From positions 1,397,001-1,461,000 of the forward strand of contig NC_092181.1 of assembly GCF_043641665.1 (NCBI RefSeq): DNA of 64,000 nucleotides, in the 5' to 3' direction. Below are positions 47,384 through 60,129 of this stretch, piece after piece. Position 1 is the first letter of the stretch. Every line of letters begins with the position of its first letter. A model generated the notes under the pieces. That model had not been told where the DNA came from and did not search any database. It saw only the letters and a program-made list of their open reading frames with translations. Origin of the DNA: Enoplosus armatus (taxonomy: Eukaryota; Chordata; Actinopteri; Centrarchiformes; Enoplosidae). The position numbers and the translations under genes are program-made.

Positions 47384-48116
47384 ACACTCATCAATGCAGC
47401 TTTTTTGTTGATTGAACATGTCAGTAGGTATATCAGAGACCAAATATTTGAACAGTGAAACATGCAACATGAAGAAACCTGTGAACCTCACAAAGCATGA
47501 CTTTCTATTTGATTTATTGTTAGAAAAAGGTAGAAAATCATCATACGTCTTAATTTTGTACATCACAGGGACTAGGTAAATGTTTATCATGACAACAGAG
47601 CAACTCAGCTGCAGTATTTTCATACCAACATCTGTCCTTGGTGGGAATGAGAAGCTAATAAATTGTCATATAAAACAGCTGAATTATAAATGTCACAAAG
47701 GGAATGTTCACGGTGGCAAAAAGAAAGTTTTTGATTATCCTTTTTTATATATATATTTGAGCCACTTTATTATCAGATCTGTCTTTTAAATGTAATTGTT
47801 TTTATTTTTATATTGTGTATAATCTTACTAAATGCTTTTTTAATGTAATGTACAGTAGGCAGTAGCTACTAAATGAAGGCTCATCCATAAAATGCAAGAA
47901 GCAGTATTAAACTTCTTTTTTAAGGTTTCATGCAACATTTTATATATATGTCATGGTTTATTTGCAAATATGTTATACACAGTATGCAACACCTTCATTT
48001 TCCAAAGGGATGAAATGCATTTTGTTACGATGTTGATAAAAAAAAAGGGACAGCCAAACAAATCAAATATGGTCCGTTGTTCTCTCCACAATCTGAGGTG
48101 AAACAAGAGTGAACTG

Positions 48117-48122
48117 AATAAA
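48117..48122 (+). terminator. Candidate internal poly(A) signal of cxcl12a
   Basis: AATAAA in ctgAATAAActctgtg, about 1.87 kb after the stop. The downstream context has only modest GT content, so this is a weaker candidate than 47378 or 49261/49276. Confidence 0.25.
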
Positions 48123-49260
48123 CTCTGTGAAGTCCAACAGACAGTGACTGAAAACAAAAGCTGCTGTCATTGTGTTACATGAGTCAGGAAACTATTCGGC
48201 TCAGCCCACCGGTCGTCCCTGTCCAACACTTGATTCGTTTTTTACAGTTTTACTGAGGTTGATGTATGATGTGTCAATAGAGCCACTGAGCCAAAGCAGA
48301 ACAAGATCTTTGAATTGAGATCCAAGCGACCAACATGTGCTTTCAATCTGGACACTCCCAGCACCCCATGGGCTTTCTTTTCAATTTCACTCAACTGCTG
48401 CCATGCCGCAGGATTAGAGCCCCCCCCAAAACAAAAAAAAAAAACTGTAATGGGAGTCCTGGTGGTTGTGGTCATCGTTATGGTCTTGTGTTTTGTTTTA
48501 CATGGTCTATTAGCTGAGTGCCTGCTTTCGGGTGATAATCATATCAATTTGCACCTAATGGTGCAATAATCCTTTAAGTGTAATTCACTTCCCATTAATG
48601 TAATAGAAGTTAATGGACATTCATTTTATATCATTATACTAATTTGTTTAAATATTGCTAAATAAGATAAAATGTTCCAGTTATTAAATGATATGCAATG
48701 ACAAATGTCTAATTTTATTCATTGTGTGCATTTCATCACAAAAACCGCCATCCATTCCCAAATTAGTTGATTAACTATAGAATTACTTGTAGAAAGAAGT
48801 TACGTCTTGCACTGGCTGTGGTAAAACCTTATTAACAACACAGTTAGAGGCATTTGTTTCATTACTGATTTATGTTAATCAGATACAAATGTAATAACGG
48901 GTCATTTGTTTTATTAATCAGACTTTTACGTTTAGTGCTGTGGCCCCTATGAAAACATGCAATATTTTATAACATTATATAGACTCCTTTATCATAGTGC
49001 AAATAGAGCTTTTACAGAAAGTTTTTGAGTGTATTATTTGGACCAAATACACTCTTACTCGCCATTATTGTGTTAATAAATTAAAGTGGGTGCATGTGTT
49101 CTACTTTGGACCCCGAGACAATGTGAAATAATTTCTTTTGAGGCAGCTTCTGACATATATTCTTTATATAAGTGAGATGTATTAGAGTATTACCCCCTGT
49201 ATTATCACTGTTTGTAAACCAAGAGGCAGTATTTTAGCTATGATACCCAAGCTCCTTTTC

Positions 49261-49281
49261 AATAAATTCATGTGAAATAAA
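49261..49281 (+). terminator. Tandem AATAAA signals, candidate distal poly(A) site of cxcl12a
   Basis: Two AATAAA hexamers sit 15 bp apart (49261-49266 and 49276-49281), followed by a T-rich downstream stretch (tctgtattttatctg, then tttgtttatttctttg). This is the strongest-looking distal end for the transcript and gives a 3' UTR of about 3.05 kb. Confidence 0.45.
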
Positions 49282-49300
49282 ATCAGTTATACGTCTGTAT

Positions 49301-51241
49301 TTTATCTGTCCAAAACTTTGTTTATTTCTTTGATTTAAAGCTTCCTTCACCAGTGACTGGTTCATTTTGTCTCTCTGCACTCAGTTTGTCTGTAAACTGT
49401 CTCTAGTTTTATATGGACTCATGGCTCACACACAGTCTATGTGGGTACCCTGTCTCTGTTTACATGCTGCTTATCTGCAACATAGATTTTGAAAGAAACA
49501 TTATGCCTAAATTACCTTTTTTTATCATTTAACTTTTAACAAAATGTTCGTACTGAGACTGTCCTCCCAAGAAGAACGACAGCATCAGTCGTTTCAGCAA
49601 ACCGACAAATGTTTACATTCAAGAGTCAACAGGGATTTGTAACGGTTCTGGAAATCACAGATAAATGGCATCCTGCAGATAGTGGAATCAGATCAGAACA
49701 GACTTCTATGTGGCTTTCTATGAGGGCAGACTACATATATTGCCAGCAGAGGAGTTGTTGTTCTTACTGATTCTATCTGTAAAATGGTCAATGCCAACAA
49801 ATTTAATTTGTTTTCCAGACAATTTCTGCTCTTGCAATACCGTATCTGCTTGTAGCAGCTAAAGCATGTTTCGTGTTTTTATTTTCGGCACTCAAAGCAC
49901 TGAGCAGGGTGTTTTTAGCTGGTTAATATTTACCCAAAAGAAAGTGTTGAGAAATGTCTCTCTTTCAAGAACTGTCACGAGGAGTTACTTACACACTGTG
50001 ATGGCAGAGAGAAGTGGCTGCACCACACCTCAGACAGGTGGGTTAAGTTGCACCACAGACCGTGCAGCCTCTCTTTCCACAGAGAGAAGTGAATCACAGG
50101 AGACCAGACTTCCTGCTGCAGGTTCTTTAAAATAAGCCTGTTCAAACAGAAAAGCATCACCAGGCCAAAACCTCACGCAAACAGTCGCTGCTTTGCGTAT
50201 TAACAACCACTTTGAGCCTCGATGAATAATTCAACAGGACTATCACTTGACATTTTCTATTCAGCAAATCTTTTTCCAGCAAAGGAGTAAAGAGGAAAGG
50301 CCCATTAACATCCCTGTCTGATATTTTAACACCTGGGGTTTCAAAAGTATTCATTTGTGCTGCTTCATTATTCGTCCTCAGCACCAGGGGGGGCATGTAG
50401 TTTTATAAAGCTGTCAGCTCCAATAAAGTGGAACCATGTAGAGCGGATTAATTTCATGGTACAGCTCTTACCTCTGACCTGTGTGTAGATATATACGAGG
50501 AACATGAGACATGGTTTGGACGTGGACCAAGCGGTTTGGAGGGTGAGAGTTGCATGTTTGGGCCTTTTGGGCACATTCAGAAATGATTATGGGATTTCTA
50601 TACTGTGCTTACTCAGCTGAGACCCGGCCATGATGGAGGCGGCTGACACATGTACAGAATGTTTATTAATATGTGTTTTCACTGACGCGTTGCTCTGATC
50701 CGGTTCAGCAGAGGAATTTAGAGGTTTTTACAAGAAGAGAGAGGCCTCAGATCAGTGTGTGAAATATTCTTAATAAAACTAGATAAAACATTACAAGCCA
50801 GTTGTGACTAATAAAACATGGTCCAGTGGGCTAATTAGAGTCTGAATCAGACGTACACTGTCCAACCGAGAACAATAAAAAGCACAGATTGATGAAGAGA
50901 CATATCAACAGATGAAGCAGCAGAGTAAATGTTGACACAAATTGTGCAGGAAAACTGGACTTCACATACAGTTCAAGGAGACAGCGAAGGATCTATGGTG
51001 AAGTGCACTGCACGCTACACGCTTATTATACTGTACAGTATGAGAGGTCATGCTGTGAGTGCTCCCAGTCAGCATAACATTATGCTAACGTGGAAACTGT
51101 ATATGAGGTCCAAAGGTGATGCAGAAACAGTTTGGCTGATCAGTAACATGATGCATCACTCTTAAAATCCAGATATGGTGTTGAATTAATACGGACTCTC
51201 AAAGACTGAGATTTTGACTTTTAAACAAAGTAGTTTTTGCT
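49301..51241. other. Gene-free downstream flank
   Basis: Unique AT-rich sequence beyond the presumed end of the cxcl12a transcript. Only short chance frames. Confidence 0.6.
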
Positions 51242-51675
51242 GATGTTTAGCAGGTATGCTGTTGACCAGGTTCACCATCTTAGTTTAGTGTGTTAGCATG
51301 CAAATATTTGGTAATTAGCACTAAAAACAAAACACAGCTGAGGTAGCTGGGAGTGACATTAGTGTTGCAGGTATTTTGATGGTCGCGCTAGATGAAAAGT
51401 TAAGAAATCACTTAAGTTATTACAATTCTTCCTGAGGGGGACATGAATGTCTGTACCAAATTTCAGAGCAATCTATCCAATAGTTGTCCAGACATTCCTC
51501 TCAAAACCACACATGTCAACCTCACTGTGTCGCTAGAGTAAAGGTCAGGGAATCACCAAAGTCAGTAGGAGTCATCCTCCGGGGACCATGAATGTCACAT
51601 TTTAGTCTGGACCAAAATGCTGAACCAGCAGACCGACCTTGCCATTCCTATTGTCAGGCTGCTAGCATGGTTAAA
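51242..51675 (-). repeat. Copy of the same fish interspersed repeat, reverse orientation
   Basis: Read on the minus strand it has ccatgctagcagcc at its left end and the ggatagattgctctgaaatt and acattcatgt phrases in the middle, ending with gttagcatgc and the gctaaacatca motif. The middle module (caatagttgtccag..., then a second ...gaccatgaatgtcacat) is duplicated within the element. Confidence 0.75.
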
Positions 51676-52038
51676 GATAAAAGTGATTTGTAAATAAAGC
51701 CTTCATCCTGCATTGAATATAACAGTCAGCTAAACACCTAAAATGTAAAGAGATGTTTTCTGTGAATCTCCTCTGATATTGAATCAAGTTGTAACCACAT
51801 GAAAACAACACTGCTTCGCTCAGCACACAGCAGCCTTCAGCTCAAATCACCTGAGACAGAGGACATAACCAGGGTGGACAACAAATTGCCCGGCTGATTT
51901 GGTCTTGGAGGTTGTGGGTAATCCGGTGTGATTTGAGGCTCTTGACTGTACATCTTTGAACAACTTGATACCCAGCCGGCTGAATGGAAGTTAATAGGAA
52001 ACACGTTGGCTGCAAAACTGCACAGGGCAGAGAGAGAG

Positions 52039-52046
52039 TGTGTGTG

Positions 52047-52081
<35 letters not shown>

Positions 52082-52085
52082 GTGT
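52039..52085. repeat. (TG)n microsatellite, one interruption
   Basis: TG run of about 23 units with a single TTTG break near 52060. It is the longest microsatellite in the window. Confidence 0.9.
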
Positions 52086-52245
52086 CATAGGGGTAGTGAC
52101 AGTGAAGGATGTCAGTGGGACGGGTTCACAATCTGAGTCGCTGTATGAAAAGAAATCCAGGGGAAAGAGACACTAACATGATGTTTCCTGCTCAGGATAT
52201 GTGAACATGGACCTGGTGCTGAAAGATCAAGTGAACATACACACT

Positions 52246-52246
52246 T

Positions 52247-52277
<31 letters not shown>
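52246..52277. repeat. (CA)n microsatellite
   Basis: CA run of about 15 units, 160 bp after the complementary TG run at 52039, forming an inverted pair. Confidence 0.9.
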
Positions 52278-52278
<1 letters not shown>

Positions 52279-52479
52279 TTGGTATGGAGGCTGACTTTAC
52301 ACATAAAAGGAGAGTGTAAACACACACACGCAGAAGCAAGCATGCACATACCATCACAAGCAAACACAAGAGCACTAAGTTGTGACTCTAAATATGAAGA
52401 CGCAAATTTTTATGTAATTAACTAAATGTGCCATCCATCAAGTTCACATGGTTCCTGAAGTTTCTTCCATTTCTTCCCT

Positions 52480-52650
52480 GTTAAAGGTGTTTTTACTTTT
52501 TGTACTTATTCTAATCAAGGCTCTGGGGACTATATTTTGATGATAATACTTTTGTACTTTTACAATAAAGCTTTTACTTGGTATTTTTACATTGTGGTAT
52601 TACTATTTTTACTTAAGTAAAGACCCGAGTACTTCTTCCACCACTGCTTA
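52480..52650 (+). repeat. Right-hand end of the same ACTTAAGTA-type fish repeat
   Basis: It contains gataatacttttgtactttt, cattgtggtattactatttt, and then ttacttaagtaaagacccga with gtacttcttccaccactg at its terminus, which is the complement of the cagtggt start at 53935. It lies 1.3 kb to the left of the left-hand end in the same orientation, so it is an independent truncated copy. Confidence 0.65.
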
Positions 52651-53934
52651 AAGCACCTGTTTACTGATATGAGATGATGATTTGACATACAGTTGGAGAT
52701 ATACAGCTGTGGAGGCTGCACATACTATCAAACTTTAATTAGGCAGCGTGCGTTCACACAAGTCATTGCAGGCTCTGAATATACACTGACGTATATGAAG
52801 CCGCAAAAGACGGCACACCTGATTAACCTCACCTCAGAGCTGACCACTCTGTGATCCCCTCAGCAACATGTGCTTGAGTCCCTCATCTTTCTGACTGTGC
52901 GGTGACCCCTCCAAATACATGCAAGACGTACAGCTCCAGGCCTGAACACAAAGACTATCAACGATGGCATCAACAAACACAGGCTCTAAAAGACAGATGA
53001 GGTTTGATCTGCCGACAGTGATCGCTCTTTTCATGTGAAAGAGGAGAGAGACAAAGGCAGTGCCATTGTAGAGGGAGAGAAATAAGGATTGAAGATTCCA
53101 GCCGTCACAGAAACCACATATCCCACAAGACACTTCTTCTCTATCAAACCGACAGGCGTTAGCATAAACAGCTCTGGGGGTTTTGGAATGTCCTCAGATC
53201 CATCATGGCCGAGCGTTCAATGTTTCCCTAACCTTACAGCGGAGAAAAGGGTCATGGGTCACGCTATTGGAAACAGGTTGATCACTGTTTCCATACAGGC
53301 ACATTCCTTATGTTTGAAGGGGAGACAAGGCAGAGCAGAAGGGGGGAAAGAAGGAGAGAAAAAGAGACGAATATCATCATTTATCAGCAATGAGTCCCAA
53401 TTGTTCCATTGCAGAGAAAAGGATGTAATACATCTTTGTTTATTAGCATTTCCAGAAAAAAGTCTGAGGGAAAAAACATAAGGGGGATGTCATCATTCAC
53501 GGCTCATTTTGGAAGACGTCACATACAAAAGACTTGCAATGATCCTCATTTAATGAGTCATTCCGTCTTTGTTGCCTGGTTATCAGACTCCTCTGCTGGC
53601 ATTTAACAGACAAGCATCATTAACTTAGAGGAGAGCTGACTTCCCAGCTATTTCCTTTTGTGAGGCGGGCATGCCCTGCAGGCCATTACTACTGAACCAC
53701 TCTGATTCCACTGTAAAAGGTGGCACACTGTTTCACAGTTCATTCACTATTTAATGTGCAACCAGAGAGATTTTGATAATTCCACATAAGAAAATAATCA
53801 CAATATGCAATGGTTTAATACAGTTGATAATGAATACAAAAGAATCATTCATATCTGCAGCATGTGAAACTCATGTAGAAATTGTTATCTATTATGTAAC
53901 AACTAATAAGAAACAAGTACTAAACACTACCAGT

Positions 53935-54360
53935 GGTTGAATGTAACGTGTATTTGTACTTGACATGAGTTTTTCCATTTAATGCTACTTTATACTTTTC
54001 TCCATCACATTTCAAAGTATTTCTTGTATTTCTTTACTTCACTTCATGTAACTGAATGCTTTAGTTACAAGTTACTCAATATTTTACATGCAGTACATAT
54101 GATGAGCTTATAAAATTAGTTGCATCGTTGTGGATTTAACAACCCAACAGTATCAGTATATAGTTACAATTAGCTCCACCTCGACCAACAACTAAAAACT
54201 ACTTGCACATTAATGCATCAGTGATAATAATCCAATAATAGACTGGTAATATATAATAGTATAACACTCACAGAGGCCATTTTTCTGCATTATGAGTACT
54301 TTTACTTTTGAATAAATTATTGATAAAAATACTTTACTTTTACTTAAGTGACTAAGTGAG
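53935..54360 (+). repeat. Degenerate copy of the fish (C)AGTGGT...ACTTAAGTA repeat, left-hand part
   Basis: It begins ccagtggttgaatgtaac, continues with tttatgctactttatactt, ttagttacaagttactcaat, attagctccacctcgacc and aatgcatcagtgataataat, and ends in tacttttacttaagtgac. The order and phrases match a common non-autonomous element of percomorph fish. No coding capacity. Confidence 0.65.
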
Positions 54361-56104
54361 TTCATCAGCGATGAGATTCCTCATATCCTTTCACGATCAT
54401 ATTCCTTTTAGAAAATATCCCGGAGTGATTATATAGTATACATTATATATTATATATATAGTTTTTCAATTTTGCTTCAACATTTACCTATAATTACCAA
54501 ACTGTTCATTATTCGATTAATAAATAATGAAAATGATCACCTTATTTTCAAGATAATATCACTTCACTTTCACATAAAGTGAGAACTTTTCCATTGTTTT
54601 AGGGATTAAGGCCTGCCTGAGTATGTGACTGAAGTTTGAATATTAGATAAAACCCGCCATGACAGACATTTCTTACAGCGTAACTCCACACAAAGAGCCG
54701 GCCCTTTGAAAGCGACATTTCTCTGAAGTCTGATGAACCACGGAGAGCAGAGTTCAGGCAAATCTGCCAACATTTCTCTACAGCACATCGTAATTCGCTC
54801 CCCAGGTCTGAAACAACATACATTTACGGCCACTGCTTTCTCTCAGCCTCCTCACTGTTTACCATTATTCTCAGTGTATTATTGCTTTTACTGTCTGCTG
54901 TGTCATCTGTTGAGTTTTCTTTACACATCTGTAACACTTTCTGGTGACGGAGGAGACGGTGTGAATTTTCTCTGTGGTGCTTTAGGAAGCCCTCCATCAC
55001 AGAGGTGCTGTGGCAGAACCAACTTAACAATGTTCATCTTTCATACAGCTGGATGGAAGAATAAGTCTGATAAGAATGTTTTAAGGAATTTTCTTTTAGT
55101 ATTTGATTATATCTTACATGTTAGTCACACTAAAGTGAAGTTTAAAGTAAAGCTGCATTGGAAACATATAATGTTTTCATTCCGCAGGTGGATCCTCTTA
55201 CTTGTTTGAAGAAAATTAATATTGTACAAACCTAAATACAGCGTTCAATACATTTTGCCAAATCCAAATTCCACACCAAAAAATCCTCAGGTAATTGTTA
55301 ATGCAAATATTTTATTTTTTTTCAAAGGTAAAGCTTTTAGTGGTTTGGTCTCAAGTTAGATCTGGTTTCAAGCCAATGTAAATGAATTATAATGTTACCA
55401 AAAGTGTCAGTTCCTGTAAAACCGGCAATTTGAGCAAGGTAACGACAAGCTGGGTCCCTCCTGCACAGTTTCTAAGGCTTTGGCCCAAAGTAGAACACAA
55501 ACAAGCTCCCAACATTTTCTTTTCAGTGTGGTTATTGGAATAAGCCATCAGATTATATTGGACTGGACTTTCCTGGCTGACCCTTGAGAGGTTAAGTTTT
55601 TCTCATACCCAGTATGGAGTCCAGACCGTGAACTCGCTTTACTTGGGAAAAGGGCAAAGTGAAGTCCTCATATGTGTTTCATAAGTTTCTGTCTCATATG
55701 GCCTCATTTTGTAGGTGTGATGTTAAATACAGTGTATGGACACATGGGCGGGACACAAACACCAAAGGACATGACCAAATTTAAACACATAGAACTAAAC
55801 TCTCATTGGAGATAAATTGCAGGCAACTGATTTACAACAGTTATTTAATCATGTCAATTCAAAGTTCAACACATGTATTTCAACACTGAGCGCGGCATTA
55901 CAGGTTGAGTTTTACGTCAAGACTTTCTAATTTTTGGATGTTGTAGACACTGTACAGAAATTCTCATGGCTCACACGGGAGGCAGGGTCACTCCGTGCAT
56001 TTGCCAAGAATTCAGACGTATCTTGACCGTTTATTCCTATGTGAACTTGAATGATAATTATGTAAATGCACGAGTATTGGATGGATTCCTCTGGTATTAC
56101 TGCT
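54361..56104. other. Gene-free downstream flank with a 158-codon open frame
   Basis: AT-rich, with a tatata-rich stretch at 54433-54462. The frame at 54733-55209 starts with ATG but has no recognisable domain and mixed composition; it is treated as chance. Confidence 0.55.
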
Positions 56105-56345
56105 CTGTTCTGAAGGCAGCAGTAGCATCAAGTTTAGAGATGCAGGCTTGTTAACTGTAAGGTCACCAGTTCAAATCCCCAGACTGGCTCAGAAATGTGG
56201 GTGGGAAACACACTGACACTTCTCCATTCCCTCATCAACAATACTCTTAACCCCCATCTATTACAACAGAGCTGGTCAGCGGCCAATGTGTGTGTGTTGC
56301 AAAGGGCAGCTTCCAGGTGTGCATGTGCTGAAAAGAAGTTTAACG
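56105..56345 (+). mobile_element. tRNA-derived SINE (diverged)
   Basis: The 5' part resembles a tRNA: an A-box-like TAGCATCAAGTTT at about 56123 and a B-box-like GTTCAAATCC at 56169-56178, followed by ccccagactggc. The roughly 170-bp body ends around a gtgcatgtgctgaaaag segment. This organisation, with a tRNA-like head and an unrelated tail, is typical of fish SINEs. It does not fold as an intact tRNA gene. Confidence 0.6.
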
Positions 56346-57999
56346 ACATAAGCATCTATTGTTCTATTACAAAACACTGAGGGAAAACCATACGCTCCAT
56401 GGATACAGCATCATATGGTACATTTTAAAGATTGCATTTGGGTTTACTGCCCAGTGGAGTCTTTGTCAGTTACTGCAGCCATAGTCCAAGTCAAAATTTG
56501 GGCAAAGGGGCACAAGGACACTTGGTAGGTGGGATGAGCGTGCAGCAAGTCTGCTTCTTAATAAAACTATATTGTTTTCTACTCTCTCTACTCTGTTGTG
56601 GTTGCTTAGTGTAGCTCCTTGCCTAGCTTATCTTACTAGCTCGTCTTCTAATCATGCACAGTTAACATAGCATCTCTTACTATAGCACAATGTGCTAAAT
56701 GTACCACCTTTTGCAGATAGAGTGTGTCTTCTCGAGGTGCGTGTCTGTAAGTTAGAAAAGCTCTGCTACTATAGATGTTATGGCCACTCCAGACAGCTTT
56801 GGCCCAAGGCTTCCCTGCCCCGCTGGTAGTCCTGACAGGGTTAAACGCATACTAGTAATAGGGCACTCCATTACCTGCAATGTCAGATTAGCATCATCAG
56901 TCACAGAATACTGATGACCCGGAGCCAGAGCATCCAACAAGCTAATCTCAGGGTGCTGGCATCTGTGTCAAAAGATGATGTTCATACATAACAGGACAAT
57001 GGGCTTTGCAGCTACAGGGTTAAACCTCTATCAAAATGGCTATTTGGCTTTATATCAACAATGCAGGGGCACCTCCTTACATGGCATTCAAGAAATGCTA
57101 GCTATAAATAAAAACAGAGCTTTTTCCACCTCCGTCAATCACGAGAAAATTTCTCACGACTCGACAGCTTTATATTGTGGACATTAAACTGACAACAAGT
57201 GAAATACACCGACCACTGGCCCTGTTGGTCAAACATGATTCATAACATTGAAATCCCTCATTCAAAAATACACACACACATATACATAGACACACATACA
57301 CACACTCAGAAATACACAGAGGCCTCATTTAACGGTGTAATTTTGGGTGCAGATTTTATCAATTTGCAGTTAGTAAACAAAGCGCTCACCATGGGTGGGA
57401 AAGTACGATAAAATGCTGCAGTGAGAAAGCGCTGAGCCGTGACTCCCTCCTGTGGCGAGACAGGTCACATGATTTGACAGCCAGAGAGGGATGTCACATA
57501 GGTCAAAGGTTGTGGAACTACCTTGGGTGGCATAGTTTTGCTTTCCCCTGCAAAATCCTCCCTCAGGGAGCCATGAGCGGACTCATAATAGATGTGAACC
57601 GGGACAAACACATGCTGATCCCTCGGTACCCTGCTGTGACTTCAAATCTACACACTATTCCCCTGCTAGACATCAGGGTGCGTTGGGAAAGAGCTGGTGA
57701 GAGATTTTGACGATGAGTGTATAGATTTAGAGCAATGGACGGACGACGGCCCAGCGGGGTTTTTGTAGGCACATAGTCATGGGAGACTTTCAGGGCATGT
57801 CCATGCCAATGTGAATAGAGTGAAAGAATCAAATACTTCTTCTTCCTCCTCTTCTTTTCCCTCCTTTTTTTTGATTTACTAGTTGTTGATGAAGAACAAG
57901 ATTGTTCATTAGTTCTGGTAAGGTTGAGGTGGTCAGAAATTCTGGTTCACATTTTCATTGACACAACTTTGTCTTTCTGTTCAGACGACCATCATACAT
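56346..57999. other. Gene-free downstream flank
   Basis: A CA/TA-rich stretch at about 57268-57320. Nothing else recognisable. Confidence 0.6.
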
Positions 58000-58200
58000 G
58001 TGACGTTACCCTTAAAAAAATGACATGATTAAGGTTTGGTTAGGTTTAAGAAGAAAACGACTTGGTTTAGGGTCAAAATAACTACGTGGTTAAGGTTCGG
58101 AAACATAATGGTCATCATTCATAAAGATTAGGGGATCTTCATCGTCATGGTTACAATAACAACCACTTGGTTACGATTCTTCTCATGAGCTTTTGTAGTA
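58000..58200. repeat. Second copy of the acttggtt/aaggttcgg repeat
   Basis: It contains ttaggtttaagaagaaaacg, acttggtttagggtcaaaat, then acgtggttaaggttcgga and ataacaaccacttggttacg, an iterated pattern related to the copy at 21385. No open frame of note. Confidence 0.55.
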
Positions 58201-59633
58201 TAATGAGCAAATCTCGGTCAAAATGTATGCACTGTATGTTTTTTTTCAGCCCATTCATTAAATTACAATTACACAAGGTCTTACAGCAGTGAATTGGGTA
58301 TTGTAACCAAGTATAACAATTCATGATCTGGTGAACAGTAACTGACTAACCTGTGTTATTCTAACATGCATCACCCACAAAATCTACTGCTTACAAATGG
58401 AAATCTGCACATATGCAATTCCTTTCTGGTGTATGCAATGCATATGTGCATGGTTTGCCTTGCTATGTATGTGTTTGTGTACGTGTGTCTGAGCATAAAC
58501 TGATTCACGTCAAATGTATTTATAAATTGCTTTCAACAACACAGGTTTACAACAAAGTACTTTTTAGAGAACACAGGATATAAACAGAATGACTATCAAC
58601 AATCAGACATTCAAGACATTGCAGGCAGGGTAAGGTTGGTCTAAGGGGATTTCAGAAGGCCACAGGAGGCCACTAAACCAAAATAAAGACTGCTGGTGCT
58701 TTCCCCAACCCGCCAGTCCTCTGTCAGTCTTCACTAGATGGTCTGATAGCCACTTGTAAACAGCTGGTAGATCTATAATTCTAAGCACTGGCCGTCACTG
58801 GGGCTAGACAGAGACAGCATTAGACGTAGCCCACCGCCGCCACACATAAAGCACTTTGATAAATTCAAGGGGAGGACCAGATTAGGTTGGAAACAGCGAA
58901 TGAAGATGTAAATCTGAATGAGAAATGGGAATTTAGGGTCACGGCTGCCACGGTCACTGAAACAGTGAATTCTTTGTTGGAGAAATATGGCGTTTTGAAG
59001 TCGAGAGATGCATCAGAATCATGTGTGGTGAGCAAAGACAGAGATCTGGAAGTGTGTGAGTCCAATAAGTAATTTGTTCCAAGATGGGACTCGCTGTGGA
59101 GCGCAAATCTTTCGCTTGCATGTAAATATTCAAGATATATTATATTGCACATACTTTTCGGACGATTGTCTGTGTTGCATCAGAAGCATCAGATGCAAAT
59201 CCAGAGGTAGTTTGTATTTGGCCAAAGGTAGAGCTGGTGCGCTGGGAGACTATCAGGGGATTCAAAGGACGTCTGAGTTATCCAGTTCTTAGCATGTATA
59301 AGTATAATTATCAGTTAAATGTACATGATAATAACAATTAACATAGTGGATTTAAAACTGCTACATGACAAGTTGTGTAAATGTACCTGAGATGTCAAAT
59401 GTGACACCTCATGTACATTCACCATAAATGGTGAGATGTCTGTCTCACGTCATCAGTGTTATTAGTGCCAGTTTTCCATAAATGAAGACCACCCTGTTGC
59501 TTCCATATTTGCGCTGTTTGTGCTTGAATAACTTGCATCATGACCTTCTACAAAATATAAGTTGGCGCACAATGTAAAACACAGCAAAAAATGCTGCCAA
59601 TCTCGTTCATGTTTGTTTGATGATTTAAATATG
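58201..59633. other. Gene-free downstream flank with one protein-like open frame
   Basis: The frame 58863-59072 (+) is open for 69 codons and encodes an acidic, helix-like peptide, but has no ATG near its start. See findings. The rest is unremarkable. Confidence 0.5.
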
Positions 59634-59745
59634 TAACAAGACAAGGAGTCTACAGCCATGCCAGCGGCTCGGTGAGGCTGCAGTACTAACATTAAAATGC
59701 TAACATGTTCACACTAGAGGCTCACTGCTAGCTTGGCTGAAGAGT
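59634..59745 (-). repeat. Fragment of the same fish interspersed repeat (tail part)
   Basis: The phrase acaagacaaggagtctacag followed by ccatgccagcggctcggtga matches the reverse complement of the tail of the copies at 20806 and 62165. It then enters gctaacatgttcacac. Only the tail portion remains. Confidence 0.6.
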
Positions 59746-60129
59746 AGTAGCTGTAACTAGTTATTTGTGTGAAAATACTGCACACTGTTACATCTGCTAC
59801 ATCACTGAACAACCTTTGGTAGGCGCAGAACTTTGAGCTGTCATGTTTGTTTTGTCCAATGCTGCTTCCCAGGCCAATTACACAGCGATTCATGTCTTCT
59901 GGTGTCCTAATCCAAAATGAGGAGTCTTCAGTGGTAGATGTGTCTGTGTATTCATGTATGCATACGTGTGCGTTAAGCATATCACCGCCAGCACAACAGG
60001 TCATTCAGCCATGTTGGGTGTCTGCCCAGGCCTTGGTGTCTCTGTCGACAGCTCTGTCAACAGATCGTGACCATTCACGCCGCATTTTATCTGTTGACTG
60101 AGGAGGGAGTGATCACCTCTAAGGAGAAA

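Larger units (their letters stand above)
46251..49300 (+). other. Probable cxcl12a 3' UTR (extent inferred)
   Basis: The region after the TAA is AT-rich, has no significant open frame on the sense strand, and holds several AATAAA signals (47378, 48117, 49261, 49276). A long 3' UTR of about 3 kb would match mammalian CXCL12. One GCACTT hexamer, a possible site for the miR-430/miR-17-type seed, is at 46386-46391. A short hairpin lies at 47034-47050. RNA evidence is needed to choose the true end. Confidence 0.5.

Noticed and set aside
56160..56180. Possible tRNA gene at the B-box-like sequence
   Set aside because: The acceptor stem and anticodon arm do not form, and the sequence continues into a SINE body.
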